NCBI GenBank assembly: GCA_949358305.1
Contig: OX442314.1
Span: 15,679,060 to 15,743,059 of the forward strand
Direction: 5' to 3'
Length of the DNA: 64,000 nt
Source: Strigamia acuminata
Lineage: Eukaryota > Arthropoda > Chilopoda > Geophilomorpha > Linotaeniidae
Shown here: positions 26,455-40,200 of the stretch, one piece after another
Layout of the letters: each line of letters starts with the position of its first letter
Position numbering within the stretch: the stretch's first letter is position 1
Position numbers and translations under genes: made by a program
The notes under the pieces: generated by a model
Told to the model about the DNA's origin: nothing
The model's database searches: none
The model's input: the letters and a program-made list of their open reading frames with translations, nothing else

Positions 26455-27183
26455 GGCGCATTCGAAAAGTAATTTGCACTAAACGACCAGTGCAACTGGT
26501 AGTGTAAATTTCAAGTTAAACGACCCAATTTTCGAGTTTCAAAATAAATTTCTGTGTAAAATTCAGTAGTGTAAATTCAAGTGTAAATATTAAATTAGTC
26601 CAAATAATAACCATAGTCATTATTGTTGTTGTTTACTCTAAAAAAAAAACAGGAGATTATAAAAACATGATTATAAAATGTAAATTTATTTTAATTATTT
26701 GTATTATTAATATTTATTTCCGAACGGGAATCGGCTGAACATCCGCCTCAATCGCACAAATGCGGCCGAACACCGGCCGCATCAGATCGCACAAACGCGG
26801 CCGAACGTCGGCCGAACGTCGGCCGCATTCGATTGTACAAATGCGGCCGAACGTCGGTCGAACGTCGGCCGTATTCGATCGTACAAATGCGGTCGAACAT
26901 CGGCCGCATTCGATCGCAAGAATGCGGCTAATACCTGCTAAAAAATTGTTCTTGCGATCGACATCGTTCCAACCGATCTAACGAAAATCCAAGATGGCTG
27001 CCAGCAAGACCCGATTTCAACGAGAAAACTCGTTGCACGGAGATTTTAAACGGAAACGTGGCGTACAGGCCGTTTCCGTTTAACCAGTTTACACGACATT
27101 TACACGAATTAATTCGTGTAAATGTCGTGTGAAAACGAGTGTAAACACGTTTACACTCGTTTTAATGACTTTTCGAATGCGCC
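26455..27183. mobile_element. MITE with TA duplication carrying a GC-rich minisatellite and palindromes
   Basis: The terminal inverted repeats GGCGCATTCGAAAAGT (left, followed by AATT; right, followed by CATT on the complement) are flanked by TA (26453-26454 and 27184-27185). This suggests a Tc1/mariner-type non-autonomous element. The interior combines a GC-rich minisatellite (about 26755-26945) with three palindromes (about 27043-27180). The short open frame over the minisatellite is a by-product of the repeats. Confidence 0.8.
26755..26945. repeat. GC-rich minisatellite (CGGCCGAACGTCGGCCG units)
   Basis: Degenerate tandem units contain ACAAATGCGGCCGAACGTCG followed by GCCGCATTCGATCG, repeated about four times with small changes. 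It lies within the 26455-27183 MITE and stands out by GC content from the AT-rich surroundings. Confidence 0.75.
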
Positions 27184-27185
27184 TA

Positions 27186-29163
27186 CTAAACAAGTGTTGT
27201 TGTCTAGTGCTAAATGCACTGTGAAATAGCAATTTGGTCGGTATTTCATGTATTTCATACTACATTTAGCACTAAATGTCTGGTACAGTAACAAATAGTA
27301 CAGCGAACCCCTAAATATCCACGCCACACTGTCAGACCCACATACAATTGAAAAAAAATCACTAATTGAAATCTACACAACAATCGTGCTTTTTACACAC
27401 ACATTTAATTAATTGAAGATATAAATTTCCAATCGTTTAACATTTATTGAAATGTTTGTGTACAGATGGCCTTTCTTACACGATTTGAACTCGGACGTAC
27501 GTTACTTCACCACAACGTTTCGCTTTAAATACCCACAGGCACAGACAGCAATATCGTACGATTTTTCCAAGTAACTAAAACCCAGCTTTAATAATAAAAA
27601 AAAAAATTTAATTCTGCGATCAACGAATAAAAGGACTTTTCTTAGAACAATGCAAAATACATATCTAAATTACTCTTTGCCGACGATATACTATCAGCTT
27701 AAAAAATTCCAATATACGAGAATTCCCAAGTCACCTTTGACAAAACATTGTTGTTTCAACAGCATGATTGAAAAATTCTAATTAAAAAGTTAATCCAAAA
27801 GATAACCTTTAAGTTCGCTGTGCCGTTCACTGGAGGATTCCAATTTGTCAATATGAATAGCAAAGTCACTACTATCTTTTACTCAATGTCAAAACAGAAC
27901 TACAGATTTATAAACATCTTGGTGATCGATTGTTGTTAACCTGCACCAAAAAGCAATCAGTCGTGAAGATAACATTAGCATAGAAATAGAAAAGAACAAA
28001 ACCATTCCCGTATTAATATGAATTAAGAAATGATAAATAATAAATTGAAAAAATAATAATAAACCCCAATTTGATTACTTCAATTTGAGGACTGGCTGAA
28101 CGTTAGACAATTTCGTACTTCATCCAATTTTATTCCTTCTTTCTCTTTCTCCGAATCGACTGATTGAAAGCAGGCACACACTCGCATACATCACTAGCTG
28201 TAGTTGCCAAAAGGAGACTCGAGATCTCACTATTAGACGCCTGTAGGCCATGGTATCGAAAGTACACCGGAAAACTGTTGAGAGATTGAAGTATGATTTA
28301 CGACCTGCATCGACGAAAAATCTTTGACTCAGTCGCCGTAAAAATGCAGCGAATTTGCCATAGCAATCTAAACCAATCGTTCAAGAAATTCCATCTTGGA
28401 TACTAGAAAAATAAAATAACTAAGAGTTCGCTTCCCAAATTTTCCCTACTTGGACCTAAATAAAATTGCTATTTGCGAATGTGAGTATATTTTAAACGGT
28501 CACACTTTAATGACAATGATTGAGGCGAGAGGATGTTGGTGATGCCAGTGGTTACTATGTGTGTCGTTAGAAGTGACAGTCTTTCCACTACACTAGCCAA
28601 ACAAACTCCGTTCGCTTAACGACTGCAATAAAGCACGCAAGCGTCAGAAGTTAGTGAGCAAGTCATAATCAATGAGGCTTAGGTATAATTAGGGGTTTGT
28701 CCACCGAGAAAAGCATCACAAAATCCTCTGCCCGCTCATGCTTTCTCAAATTCTAATGAGATTGACGAGAAAATTTGACATTTTCTTACGACGCCTTATA
28801 AAGAGTGACTGGATCGAATGGATTATAAACTTAATTAGTTTTTTATTGAGTTTCAAGAGCTTTTAAGAAACGATAATAAAATTGTATAATCAAATTTAAT
28901 CCTTTTTATCAGTTTTACTACCGAACCTGATGTTACAACTACAAGAAAATGGAAGAAATTTGTTCGTGACAGTGCGAGTATTTGAGATAACATTTACATA
29001 GTCGATTATATGTCACTTTTATCCAGAAATGGCTTCGTTTATTATCAAAGATAATTAATTAAATTCCAGGTGGTATTAACTGTTTATGTTCCAAGACTAA
29101 ATTTCTCTAAATTAGCAAAGTAAAAGTTGCTTCATTCTATAAGTAAAGTAAATAAATAGAACA
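27186..29163. other. Dscam-like intron, no recognised feature
   Basis: AT-rich intron sequence between two MITEs. Nothing in it can be supported as a gene or repeat. Confidence 0.4.
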
Positions 29164-29199
29164 GTCATTTGCGAGGGGTGCGACAATCAGAATCTGCTT

Positions 29200-29410
29200 G
29201 TCAGAGATTCGAATCTTCTTTGGGATTCGAAAGATTCGGATGGGATTCGGAAAGATTCGGAAAGATTCGGGGGATTCGGCTGGGATTCGGGGGGATTCGG
29301 ATAGATTCGGGGGATTCGGGGGGATTCGAATGAGATTCGGGGAGATTCGGATGGGATTTGGTGGGATTCGGCGGGATTCGGTGGGATTCGGATGGGATTC
29401 AGAAAGATTC
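29200..29410 (+). repeat. GATTCGG minisatellite, left array
   Basis: Tandem 7-14-bp units built on GATTCGG with spacers such as GGG, GATGG and AAA, roughly twenty occurrences, subterminal in the hAT-like element. Confidence 0.85.
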
Positions 29411-29764
29411 ATATGATTTTTTTCAAATAAATTTAGTGAAGTGGAAATTTTTTTAATTTTAATTTTAACTCTAGTGAAATGTGGTAAAATACGAGGTAAA
29501 ATAACACGCAATCAAATGCAATCACAATTGCGAACAATGATGAATTCCGGGCTCGATTCCGGGATTAATTTGAAGTTCGCGCTAAATCATAAATGCGCAT
29601 GCGCAGATACCGCGCAGCGAGGTGCGCAGGTATAATTTCTTCCGATGATGATTTTACTGATGATTTTACGGACAATTTCAAGGACAATTTCAAGGAAGTT
29701 TCTTGTAAAAATATTATTACATTTTTTAATCATAAATTTTGTTTTTATTTTTCTCGATTTGTAT

Positions 29765-29890
29765 ACAACTTAAAGATTCGAGATTCGAAGATTCGGTGGG
29801 ATTCGGAAAGATTCGGGTGGGATTCGGAAAGATTCGGGTGGGATTCGGAAAGATTCGGGCGGGATTCGGAAGCCATTGTCAGAGATTCGG
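29765..29890 (+). repeat. GATTCGG minisatellite, right array
   Basis: A regular repeat of GGGATTCGGAAAGATTCGGG-type units, about four longer periods, in the same orientation as the left array although the two ends of the element are inverted. Confidence 0.85.
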
Positions 29891-29917
29891 TCGAATGTCG
29901 CCCCCCTCGGTCATTTG

Positions 29918-31053
29918 TTTGTTCGTACCCACTTCCCCATGAGAAGAATTCTTTTCGTGCCGCAGTCAACGAAAATGGAGTGTGGAAGATTCCTTGTAAC
30001 TCCTAGGAGCATATTTTCATTACCTACAGAAAACCCGTTCTTTTCCTTCAAAATAGAGCAGCTTTATACACGATTACAATTTTTTCACCAATCCAAAGCA
30101 ATTTTAGCAACATTTCGTTTTTTTGTTTTACATGCAATGCACGTGGGTCGTTTTTAAAATAAATCTCGAGGTATTTCAAGTCCCATTTCTAGTATTAACT
30201 CAAGGTCTAATGTTCCCGTGCACTAAACTCCACTGAATTTTAAAACAAGCACACAAAGACTTTTTTAAAAAAATACCTTAATTCAAATGCAAAATGTCGT
30301 GACACAAGAATAATTTTTTCGGCTATTTCCCATCCCTTTCCAACGTTCTCCACCCATAAACGTGCAAATTCGTCAGCAATTACAGAAAATTGCTGAATCA
30401 TGACTTTGCATATTATACGTCATTGCAGTTACGTAAATTAGAAAACGAAAATAAGAAAGAAAGAAAAACTAATCTGATAATTAAAATTTCAAGGTAAATG
30501 AACACATTCATAAGCAATTATGATCCAAAATCTAATTCATACGGCCTCTTTAAAAAACCGCTAAGAATTCAATACTTTCATCTTGAAATGCAATGCGAAA
30601 TAAATCATATAGGTACGTTTCTTCCACTTAAATTATAATTCTAATCATTGTGGTTCGTTTCGTTTGCATGAGATTGTCTCTTTTGTGAAATGTTTTCGTT
30701 CCCATAGAAACCAAACCATGAAATTAAAATACACAAAACAAAATTTGAACTACATCCGCAGTTGAGTTCCTACAACTAACGATTTTATCAATTTGTTTGT
30801 TTATATATTCCCTTATCTCCATGACATCTTTAATAACCGAGTTTAAAATGTCAATTGCAAAGTTAATCAGATCTCAAACCCATACTCGTTCAAAAATTCA
30901 ATTCCTAACAACTATTATTAGCAAAAAAAACAGTAGGTATTTTTATAAATATTTGGAACATTCAAATGTACTTACTTTTAATCATAATATTTATTTCAAT
31001 GTATTCTGATCAATTTTATCTGGTCGCAAACTCAAAACTACAAAAATAAATAA
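29918..31053. other. Dscam-like intron, no recognised feature
   Basis: AT-rich intron sequence with no supported gene or repeat. Confidence 0.4.
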
Positions 31054-31055
31054 TA

Positions 31056-31314
31056 CCGTATTTTACCGAATAAGAGTCGCCCTCGAATTGTAGCCGCCCT
31101 CGAATAGTAGCCGCGGCCGAGATAGGCGACTTGATATAAGAGCCGCCCTCGATTAGTAGCCGCGGCTATATACGTTCAATAAACGTAATAGTTAGATATT
31201 GGCCACTATTTAAAATAAGAGCCGCCCCCGAATTGGAGCCGCCCCCGAATTAAAGCCGCAGCTCAAAGTGGTAGTTTTGAATAAGAGCCGCGGCTCTTAT
31301 TTGGTAAAATACGG
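31056..31314. mobile_element. 259-bp MITE with TA duplication (CCGTATTTTACC family)
   Basis: The termini CCGTATTTTACCGAATAAGA and, on the complement, CCGTATTTTACCAAATAAGA form inverted repeats flanked by TA at 31054-31055 and 31315-31316. The interior repeats GCCGCCCTCGAAT-like and AGCCGCGGC motifs. It is non-coding and probably a Tc1/mariner-type MITE. Confidence 0.8.
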
Positions 31315-31316
31315 TA

Positions 31317-34300
31317 ATAAAAAAACAATTTTTGACTGGTGTACTGTAAAGCATCACATTATGTGTACATTTGCCCAACTGAAAGCACTACCGTACCGAA
31401 TGCAGGCACATTTAATATTGAACAATATATCAGCTTTTAATAACAAATAATATTTTTTTGTTTTCAAATTTTAGTCAAATTCTTCCACCAAAGCTCCAAA
31501 TTCAACTGCACTTTTGCGGAATAAGGGCGGCTTTGCGGTGTGCCTTTGGGGTGAAAACCTATTACTTTTCTTGCCGTTTTTTCCAAAGGTTTTTTTGAGC
31601 TCAGAGACAATGAAAGACGATCAAACGCACAAAGACAAAAGAAAAAAAAACATACATAAAAAGAAACACACAAAACTCGATCCTTTACGCCAATGAAAAG
31701 CAATTGCTTTGCTCTTCTGTTATGCTTAAAGAAACGCATTAAAAGCCTTTGAGTTCATTTATCCACAACAAATAATTATAATACAATGTATTTGCCTTTA
31801 AAAAGAAAGGATTTAAAAATTTCCTACCTAACTGACATATTTTCCAAAAATCAATATATTTTCACTGGATTCAAGTTTTCGTCTTTTGCAGCTTATCATT
31901 AAAAATCTGCTTATCATGAATAATAAAAAATCAAAAGGAATGAGTTTATTTTATGTTTTCTCCTTTCTTCTTCAGTTTCAAGCAAAGAAATTCGTTTTAT
32001 TTTTTTTAAAGTTTTTTCTTTCAGTTTAGCAAGAATTATGTGCTGCAGTTTTTTTCGATAACGAATTTTACAATTTTCTACATTACCGTCCCGTCTCCAA
32101 AATTGTGAAGTTTATATATTGAATCGAATGTAATTTAAAAAATAGTCGTTCATCTCTTTTCTCGTAAGAAATTGCAAACTTTTTTCGTTCAGTACCAACA
32201 CTTTTTTATGACTACAAAACATGTGTTCATGAGTGCTTATTTCCATCATATTTCAAAATTTTATTAGGCAGTACTGTACGCATGCAGCTCAACAGCAAAA
32301 GGTGTATCTGCTTTTATTTGTTTTCCTATCTCTCAGACGGCATACAGTCATACAGACCTTCAAACCCAACGTAGTCACCTTTTACACTATAAAACAAATT
32401 TAACTACTTTACATTTAACTTTTACATATTTCTGCCACATTTTTATCCGATTTGTAATTCCTCAACATATAATTTTACTAATAAAGCTAATAGTTGGCTT
32501 CTAATTACGAAAATGCAAAAAAAATACCTCAAAGCAAAATTTTAGCGAAGCTAATTTTGTTTGTTAGTGGCTCCAACTCTGCCAATAAACGATATTCACG
32601 ATTCACCAATAAAATTAATAGCAATGTGCTAAACAAACCGATTGTGTTAAAAAGATTAGAACAGAATTGTCCAATCAGTTTTAATTACCCCATTTGAAAT
32701 CTTAAATGTCAACTTAACTAAAAATATTTTTTTTTTCATATTCACTCACAAAAATGCCTCCACATGTGCTGTAAATGAGACTGAACACAGAGCAGCTGAG
32801 CCTGAAAAAGAATAAAAAATAATTATACAAAAAATAAGTAAATATAATTACTTTTCCTTCATAATTCCTTACCTGGGTGCGTTTACAGTAACAATTTTAT
32901 GAAGTAATTTTCTTTACTTATTTTAAATATAATTCATTTCAATTCTTTTCCAAGCTCTGCTGTTCTGCTGTCAGTCTCACGTGTCTCGTATTGTATTCGT
33001 GTGTTGTTCTCCCATTCTCTAGGCCCATTTCGAGCACAAGTAGAAAAAATGTTAATATAACTTTATTTTAATACTAGAAGCGCCGCAGGTTTCAAGGCAA
33101 AACCAAAATAACTAAAATTAAATTACTACTTAATACACATTTTAAAATATTTTTAAAAACAAATTACAAATAAAATAGAAATATTCCATCGCTATTTACT
33201 AATTACTCATTTCCCTTACGATCAATTTCCGTTTCATTTCCAATTCTCCTTGAAGCAAAACAACCACATTTGCCCCTTTTTCTTCCATCGAAATCCTCTT
33301 CACTTTCCTCACCTTACTCGTAAAACGACCTCCACCTGAACCGCCTACTTTATTACGTGCAGTTACAGATTTTTAGCACCTGTTATTAAACGACTTAATG
33401 TCTAATCGTACCAGCCATTAAAAACGTTTCCAGCGGGTACACGTTCGATTTCTATCAACTATATTGTCAGTGCACCTTCAAACTTTTTATTTCTTTATTT
33501 CTTATTTCTAAAATAAAAATTAAAAACAATAAAAAAAAAAATGCTGTGAGAATTTAACCAAAACCTCATATGAATAAATTTCAGTGTAATGGCAATTTCA
33601 AATCTAATTTTAAAAAAATTATTTTAAAACATCAGAATGCATTAAGATAATGGAACCTACTTCTAAGAATTGCAGGTTTTATTGACCGATTAATCAGCGA
33701 ATTATATTCCACTAAGCGAATAAATAATTAAAACATATAAAAAATAAAAGTTAAATCCCATTTATCTCAAATTTCTAAAAAAAAAAAATTTGAAAACTTT
33801 TATATAAAAAAAATTGTTTTAACGTCTCCTATTTCGGTCCTTCCCTGCATTAGCTATTCTCATTGCAGAGAAGCCATCGGCTAATCTACAAAGTAGCCTA
33901 AAACCACGAGAAATTGAACCGCCTCACTTGGATGCCTATGAAAAGCTCATTCCCCATGATAAACGATTTCTTCATCAATCAACTATACCTCCAACGATGT
34001 CACACCTTAAGAAAACGGATAAGACGATACTTTTTCTTCATTTTCACTTTTTTCTTTCTCTTTTACATTTTTTTTCTTAATCTCTCCTCCATTTCCTGGT
34101 TAAAAAGCGTGATTGGAAACAAGAAACCCATTTACTTTTCAATTTAAAAAACAAAAAAAACCTCTCATTAAACTATCATTTTACAAAATAAATAAAAAAT
34201 TAAGCAGTTTAGTCTGACAGATTAGAGAAAGAAACCCCTAGTAAAGCTGATGTTGGTCAAAATTGTACAAAATCCCAATTGCTTGCTATTTTTCCCCCAA

Positions 34301-35120
34301 AACTACCCAACTTTAAACTTCATAATGTTCAACATCAAAGTTGAAAATGTTGAAAGTGAAACTGTTTTTTGGATCTTTTCGCATCCTATGTGTTTACAAC
34401 TTTTAACTGGAAATGGAGCAGAAGGAATAGATGACCTGTAAGGAACGGCGGTCTTTTAATGATGAATGATAGGAAAAGATTAAAGGAAAGAAGAAAAATC
34501 AAGAAGCCATTATGTATTTTTTTCCTTTTTTTAATTTTCTATTGCCAACATCGCATATCTAGTTTTTCTGTTTATTCTCAAGAGACAAACTTGCAGCACT
34601 CACATAAATATTTGTCATTATCAAAATTATTTATATTACAATGAATGTCCCTTATCTTGTTACACCGATGCAATAAAACATTCCAGTTTAAAAAAAAATT
34701 TTAAAAAATTCCAAAAGAAAGAAGAAGCAATATTAAAGCAAAGTGGAATGTAAACTACCTCACAACCATTAATAATAAATTTGTATAAACAAATTAGAGA
34801 TTTACTCAAGAGAGGAAAAAAACCTTTTAATGTGTTCAAAGATCTGAAAATTTAAATAAATAAATAAAACACTCCGTAAGTTGCTTCAATTTCAGGAACG
34901 GAAGCAAGAAATTCGATCGCTATTCAAATCCCCCAGAAATTCGAAAATAAATAGGTGTTGAAAAAGTGTAGTGATGTTAAGTTTAAACTCAAAAATAAAA
35001 CAAATTTTTTTTTAAATAATAAACTCAAAAAGAAAACAAAAATTGCTTGCAAACTAATTTAATTTAATTAGATAATAAAAAGTGTTTTAAAAAAGAAAAA
35101 GAAGAAATAAATTTAATTAC
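31317..35120. other. Dscam-like intron next to the signal-peptide exon
   Basis: Very AT-rich intron DNA with homopolymer runs. No supported gene, RNA or transposon. The splice donor of the first coding exon (GTAATT) is at its right edge, 35115-35120 on the minus strand. Confidence 0.4.
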
Positions 35121-35184
35121 CTCTTACAGCAGCTACGCAGCCAACATAACACAAAATTATCCACGATGTCATTCTTGTGTCCAT
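35121..35184 (-). CDS. Dscam: Dscam-like gene, first coding exon (signal peptide)
   Basis: Read on the minus strand, an ATG at 35184 opens a 64-nt coding stretch ending at donor AAGAG|GTAATT. It encodes 21 residues plus one base: a short polar start (MDTRMTSW), a hydrophobic core (IILCYVGCVAAV) and Arg, which is a plausible signal peptide. Its phase-1 end joins the phase-1 Ig1 exon at 3867, making a Gly codon at the junction and placing the mature N-terminus shortly before GPVF, as in arthropod Dscam. The frame stays open further 5' (to about 35359) with other start codons. I chose the ATG that directly precedes the hydrophobic core, and the upstream part is probably 5' UTR. The assignment to the Ig1 exon about 31 kb away rests on phase, order and signal-peptide character, not on a transcript. 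Confidence 0.6.
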
Positions 35185-37216
35185 TGCAGGTGTCAGCGTT
35201 AACGATATGGCAACGACGCGTCCCAGATGGCGTCTCCCGCCCAACTGTTCGTGCTGGCTGAGCACGCGGCAGGGAATCTTGCTTATCATGTGACCACAAT
35301 TTGTTGCTCCTATTGGGTAGAAAAAAATCAATGAAGGGGTTGTTCTCAAATCGCATCAACCTGACATCATAACTAAGTAGCAGTAACCATTATAGATCAA
35401 ACTGTTTTGACTGTCTAAATGACCAGCCATATAATGTAAATAAATCATTAGTTAAAGCCATCAATTGAGTCAACAAACCTTATAAACCGAACGTATGTAA
35501 ACACATTTTTTCGATAAAGCTTGTTTTTAATGTCTTTCTGCACTGCGCACAGCCATTATCGAGATAATAAATATTTATTTATATTGTTGCTAATGATTAA
35601 AATGTTTGACAAACTTTCTTGCACGCGAGTGCCAACAGGACTAATCATTTGATTATTGTAGAAACAATTTAAGTGGTGGGCTGGCTGCGTTGATGAACTA
35701 TATTCAATTTTGGTAAAAACGTGTTCCAAAGGCAGGCCTGGGCTTGCAGTGTTGGAGGCCCCGGGGCAGACATGTGGAGGCTCCCTGCTAAAAAAAATTG
35801 AATTGTCAAATGAAGAAATAAAGGGGAAAAAATAGGAAAATTCAGAAAATCTGAATTCAATCTTCATTTCATTCATTTAAAATTGTAACTGATATTGATT
35901 GGTTTCGGCGAAGGCCCCTACTTGACGGGGGCCCACGGGCAGTGGTCCCGTTTGCCCTCCCTTAAATCCTGCACTACCAGAGGTACCTTTTACAAATTCT
36001 TCAAACTAATTTTCCCTAAAAAAATGAACTACTTTTCACATTTGTAATGCGTTTCTTAAATTTACACTTTTTGAAAATAAGACCAACTTCACCAGAGTTT
36101 GGATTTCTTTCATTTGTTATTGGTATTTTTGTTGACGATGACGACATAAATTGCAGCTAATCAGAATCGAGCAATTGTGACTGCAACATGAGCTGTAAAT
36201 GTCATGAAAAATTGTTTCAATTAATTTTCTGGCCTAAGTAAGGCCAAAATTAACGAGAATTTTAAAACCGTCTTGTAATAAATGGCAAAATTGTTTTAGT
36301 CAAATAAAAGAGTAGACGCATTCAAACTAGTTTATATTGTTTAAACCAGTCTAAATTTAAAAATTTTAGTTCTATGTTGTAAAACGTGCAGTGTTAGACC
36401 AGAATGATCCTTTACCATTTACCAGTATGAAAAACAAGCTTAGCAAACCTGAAAATAGATTAGATATATATATTTTTTTATTATTATTTCCCTCTCTTTT
36501 AAGAAATTAAACCTCGAATCCACCACTTTGAAGATTAACTTTCACAATGCTAGTTCAGTTCCTGAAAGACTAAAAAGAAAAGGAACCTATGTGACGCTCA
36601 AAATCCAACCATTAATCACCATATAAGACACTCAAATCCCCACTCGCTCTAACAGGGTCCAAAAATATAAGAGTAAAACTCATTCTCAATTTAACTAACG
36701 AATGAAATTTAAAAGTTAAAGCGGCAATGACTTCAGCAACTGTAGTCGGAGCGCACAATTCAAAATTACATATTAATTGTATTTTTCCTTCAAATATTCA
36801 TGCAAAAGTCAATCAAATGTGTAATAATGACCAATTAATGTTTAAAATCTATCAAATAGTCACTTAAAAAGTAAGACAAAACAAAATAAAATAAAAAATT
36901 GAAAACTCTTCTATAATAATATTAAAGAAACGTAGAAAAACTGAAGTTATTTGCAGTCGTGTTGAAGAATTAAGTAAATTACAATTGTCACTTCATTGGT
37001 TTAATGCACCGTACCAGTCCCCAAGACAGATACGACATGATTAGTCAATTTTATTACAAAAGAAGCCGCTCGCTCAAATTCCAGTTTCAATCAAGTGGTC
37101 CAATCCTAATCAAATTCCATATCCCATTCTGTAATCTCTTCTATGGCTTCTGACATAAAAAGTTGTGCAACTCCCATCTTTACCTGAATTGACATCAAAA
37201 ACTGTTTTAATTTCAA

Positions 37217-37247
<31 letters not shown>

Positions 37248-40200
37248 CTCTAAAGATATATAAATATACATATATTCACATACTACATGCCGTTTTTTCT
37301 TCCTTCTTTTGCCCACAACCAACAAAATTGTGTTTACCACAGCTTTTTTATTCTCAATTTTTTAAAAATTGTATTCTTTTTTATTTTGAAGAGTTCCGAG
37401 TCTCAAATAAGAAATATTTTTTTCATATTATTTGCTATGTTTTTTTATTCTTTTAATAATAAGATTTTTCAGTCTACATAAGCTTAGATTAAAAAAGTCA
37501 AAGCTCACAATTAAATATTTAAAATAAACTAAAAAGGAAATTATTTAGAAAAAGAAAAATACACGCTTAAAATTTGCTAGGATTGCTAAGAAGCCAACCA
37601 AACTTGTATCATAAATCCACACAAAACAATCAAAATAAACTAAAAATTCCTTAGATTTTTACCACAATAAATTTTTTTTATCAATTCATAGTTTATTAAA
37701 ACCGTACTATTTGATAAATTAGCAACACTTTTCTACCTCAATTTCTTCAATCCCATCTGTTACCTCAAAAAACGTCTTTAAACTCTAATTGTTTTTTAAT
37801 TAGAATTATTGGAGTGTGCCTATCATTTCTATTAATCACTGCTTTTTAAATCACTAACAGAATCACTCCAACTCTCTTACGGATGGTAAAATTATCCAAA
37901 CAAAATTCGATGGTTAATTTAACAAGATTAAACGTCAAATTTGACGTAACAAAACTTAACTAATTTTCGTTACTACTCGATGGTCGACATCTCAACAAAA
38001 TGGATATAGATACAACAAAAAAAGGGTCAACATCCGAACAGCAAATGCAAATGAAGCCACCAGAGGCCATTGGTCAAAAAATACAAAACTTAAACTAAAC
38101 AATTTTACTTAACACAATTAAAATATATAATAATATAATTAAATCGAATTGAGATTTTTACTAGATTGCAACTAGCACATGGATTAATGTCCATGTGCCA
38201 ACATCTTCCTGGACATCAATTGAAAACTTCCATCTGCCGTGTTCTTAATAAAGCAACGAAAAAATGTAACTTCAAAAGTGTTTGATGGATTGGAATTAAT
38301 CCAAAATCCATGTCAAAAAATATACACTAAAGGATTGATTGCAATCACTTGGCATTTAGATTATCGCCCCTTTCCAACGTAATCGAATTTGTATCCTATT
38401 TATCATTAATTCTCGAGTCACTGTTTTGCAATTTTAATCTCGTCTTCAGAAAACATCATTAATCTATGCAATTGCCGTTTCTCTCAAAACTACTTTTAAA
38501 TTATTTTTTAAAAAATAAAAGAAAGCAGATTCGTTCTCGTCAATTTATCTTGATTTAACACCACCACAGCTACTCGCCTTGGCACTTGCGCATAATCAAC
38601 AACGTGACAACTTGAAGTCTTGAATAGCAACCTAATTTGACAGTCATAAGATGCGCTCGGCTTTGATAATTCAAATCTCAGAAAAATAAAAATAGAAAAT
38701 ACATTACTGCAAGCAAATGATGTACAAAAAGGACTCAACCTCTCTTTCCACACCTAACATACCAGCTCAATAAAGTTTCGGGTGTGTTTGTTTTACATCT
38801 GTCATGTCATGCCATTCCGGTAGTTTGCGCTTCCCGTCTTAAAACACAAACAATAGGCCCATGTTATTACACAGAATTTTAAGGCAGGCGCTTAGGAAGA
38901 AGTACCGAATCATAAAATCGCAAGTGTAAGATTTAGGGGTTTTGTCTGGGCCGTTAATATTGCCGACATTTTTAAAGATATGGTCTAAATTACTTAGAAC
39001 TCAAAAAAGAACTTCAAATACAAAAAGGAGCTTTACAACAAAAATATAAAAAAAAAAACACTTAAAACAGTTCCCCAGTGGTCTTGAAAAAGATCTTTGA
39101 AAAAGCTCGAGTCGGATTAGCTAGTAGTTATTGGAAACAAAAGAACGGAAGAGGAATAAATGTTGAAACGAACGTGCAACTTGGTTACGTTTAAATCCTA
39201 CTCTATCCTTAAATCAGGAACCACTTGGACAATTTAATGGTGATGGCCACTAACACCGGGTCAAAAGAATAACATGAAAAAACACTAGGCTCTCGTTTCA
39301 CGGATCATAAAGGTAGCCTTTCTAATACAACATGCTGATCAAGATTTTTTTGTTAAAGCTTTTACGAAATGTAATAAAAGTAACAAAATCTCCAAATAAA
39401 ATATAATTTTGGCTCTTAAGTTTCAACTACCGTAGCTTCTTCTTGCATTCCATCAAACTACCTTCCTGGAGCTGTGGAATTATGTCCGTTCTACTAACAG
39501 AATACAAATTACAAAGGATGTTTACGAATTATGGAAAGATTACCGTACCGATAAATTAGATTAAATTTAAAAATTTAAAATATAAAATGTAAAATATAAA
39601 GATATGAAACTTTACATCTCCGACTAAATTGATAATAAGTTTCCAGATAACCACTTTAATTTATATCAAATGAAATCTGCGTTTCTAAAAACCGTGTCAA
39701 TCTATTCTCATGTTAAAACAAACATACACACCACCGGTGAAAGTTCGTGCAATTACAAAATTACACAATTAAAAATCCTTAAAAGCTTTTAAAGCTAAAT
39801 CAACTGCGTGTGTTTATTTTTTATTTCTAAAAATTAATCTATTCTATAAAAAAACAAAAAAACAAAAAAACAATTGTCATACCGGTAATCATAAAATATA
39901 AATTCTCTACAATTAATATTTCAGGTCGGAAATAATTGAAACTTTAATTCCATTTTCTTACAAAGTTAGAATGCCAGTACCGTAGTTAATTTTGAAACTT
40001 GAACGTGATGAGCTACTCTTGGATGCTTAATTAATGGTACGTGCATTAAAATTAAAAAGCAATCTTCCCCCACTTATACAAGAAATCGAGCGCTATCGTT
40101 AAAATTTTTTTTCCGTTAAAACAAACCAACAACAATTACAGCTACCTTAAATAGATACTTAACATTTGCAGAGAAAAAAATAACAAATCGTAATAAATCC

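Larger units (their letters stand above)
29172..29909. mobile_element. Non-autonomous hAT-like element with GATTCGG arrays and a perfect 8-bp duplication
   Basis: The ends CGAGGGGTGCGACA (29172-29185) and TGTCGCCCCCCTCG (29896-29909) are inverted repeats with one mismatch. They are flanked by an exact octamer GTCATTTG at 29164-29171 and 29910-29917, the duplication length typical of hAT transposons. Just inside each end lies an array of GATTCGG-based units (29200-29410 and 29765-29890), both in the same orientation. The middle has no transposase. Short frames over the arrays (Arg-Ile-Gly or Pro-Asn-Ser repeats) are by-products. Confidence 0.85.
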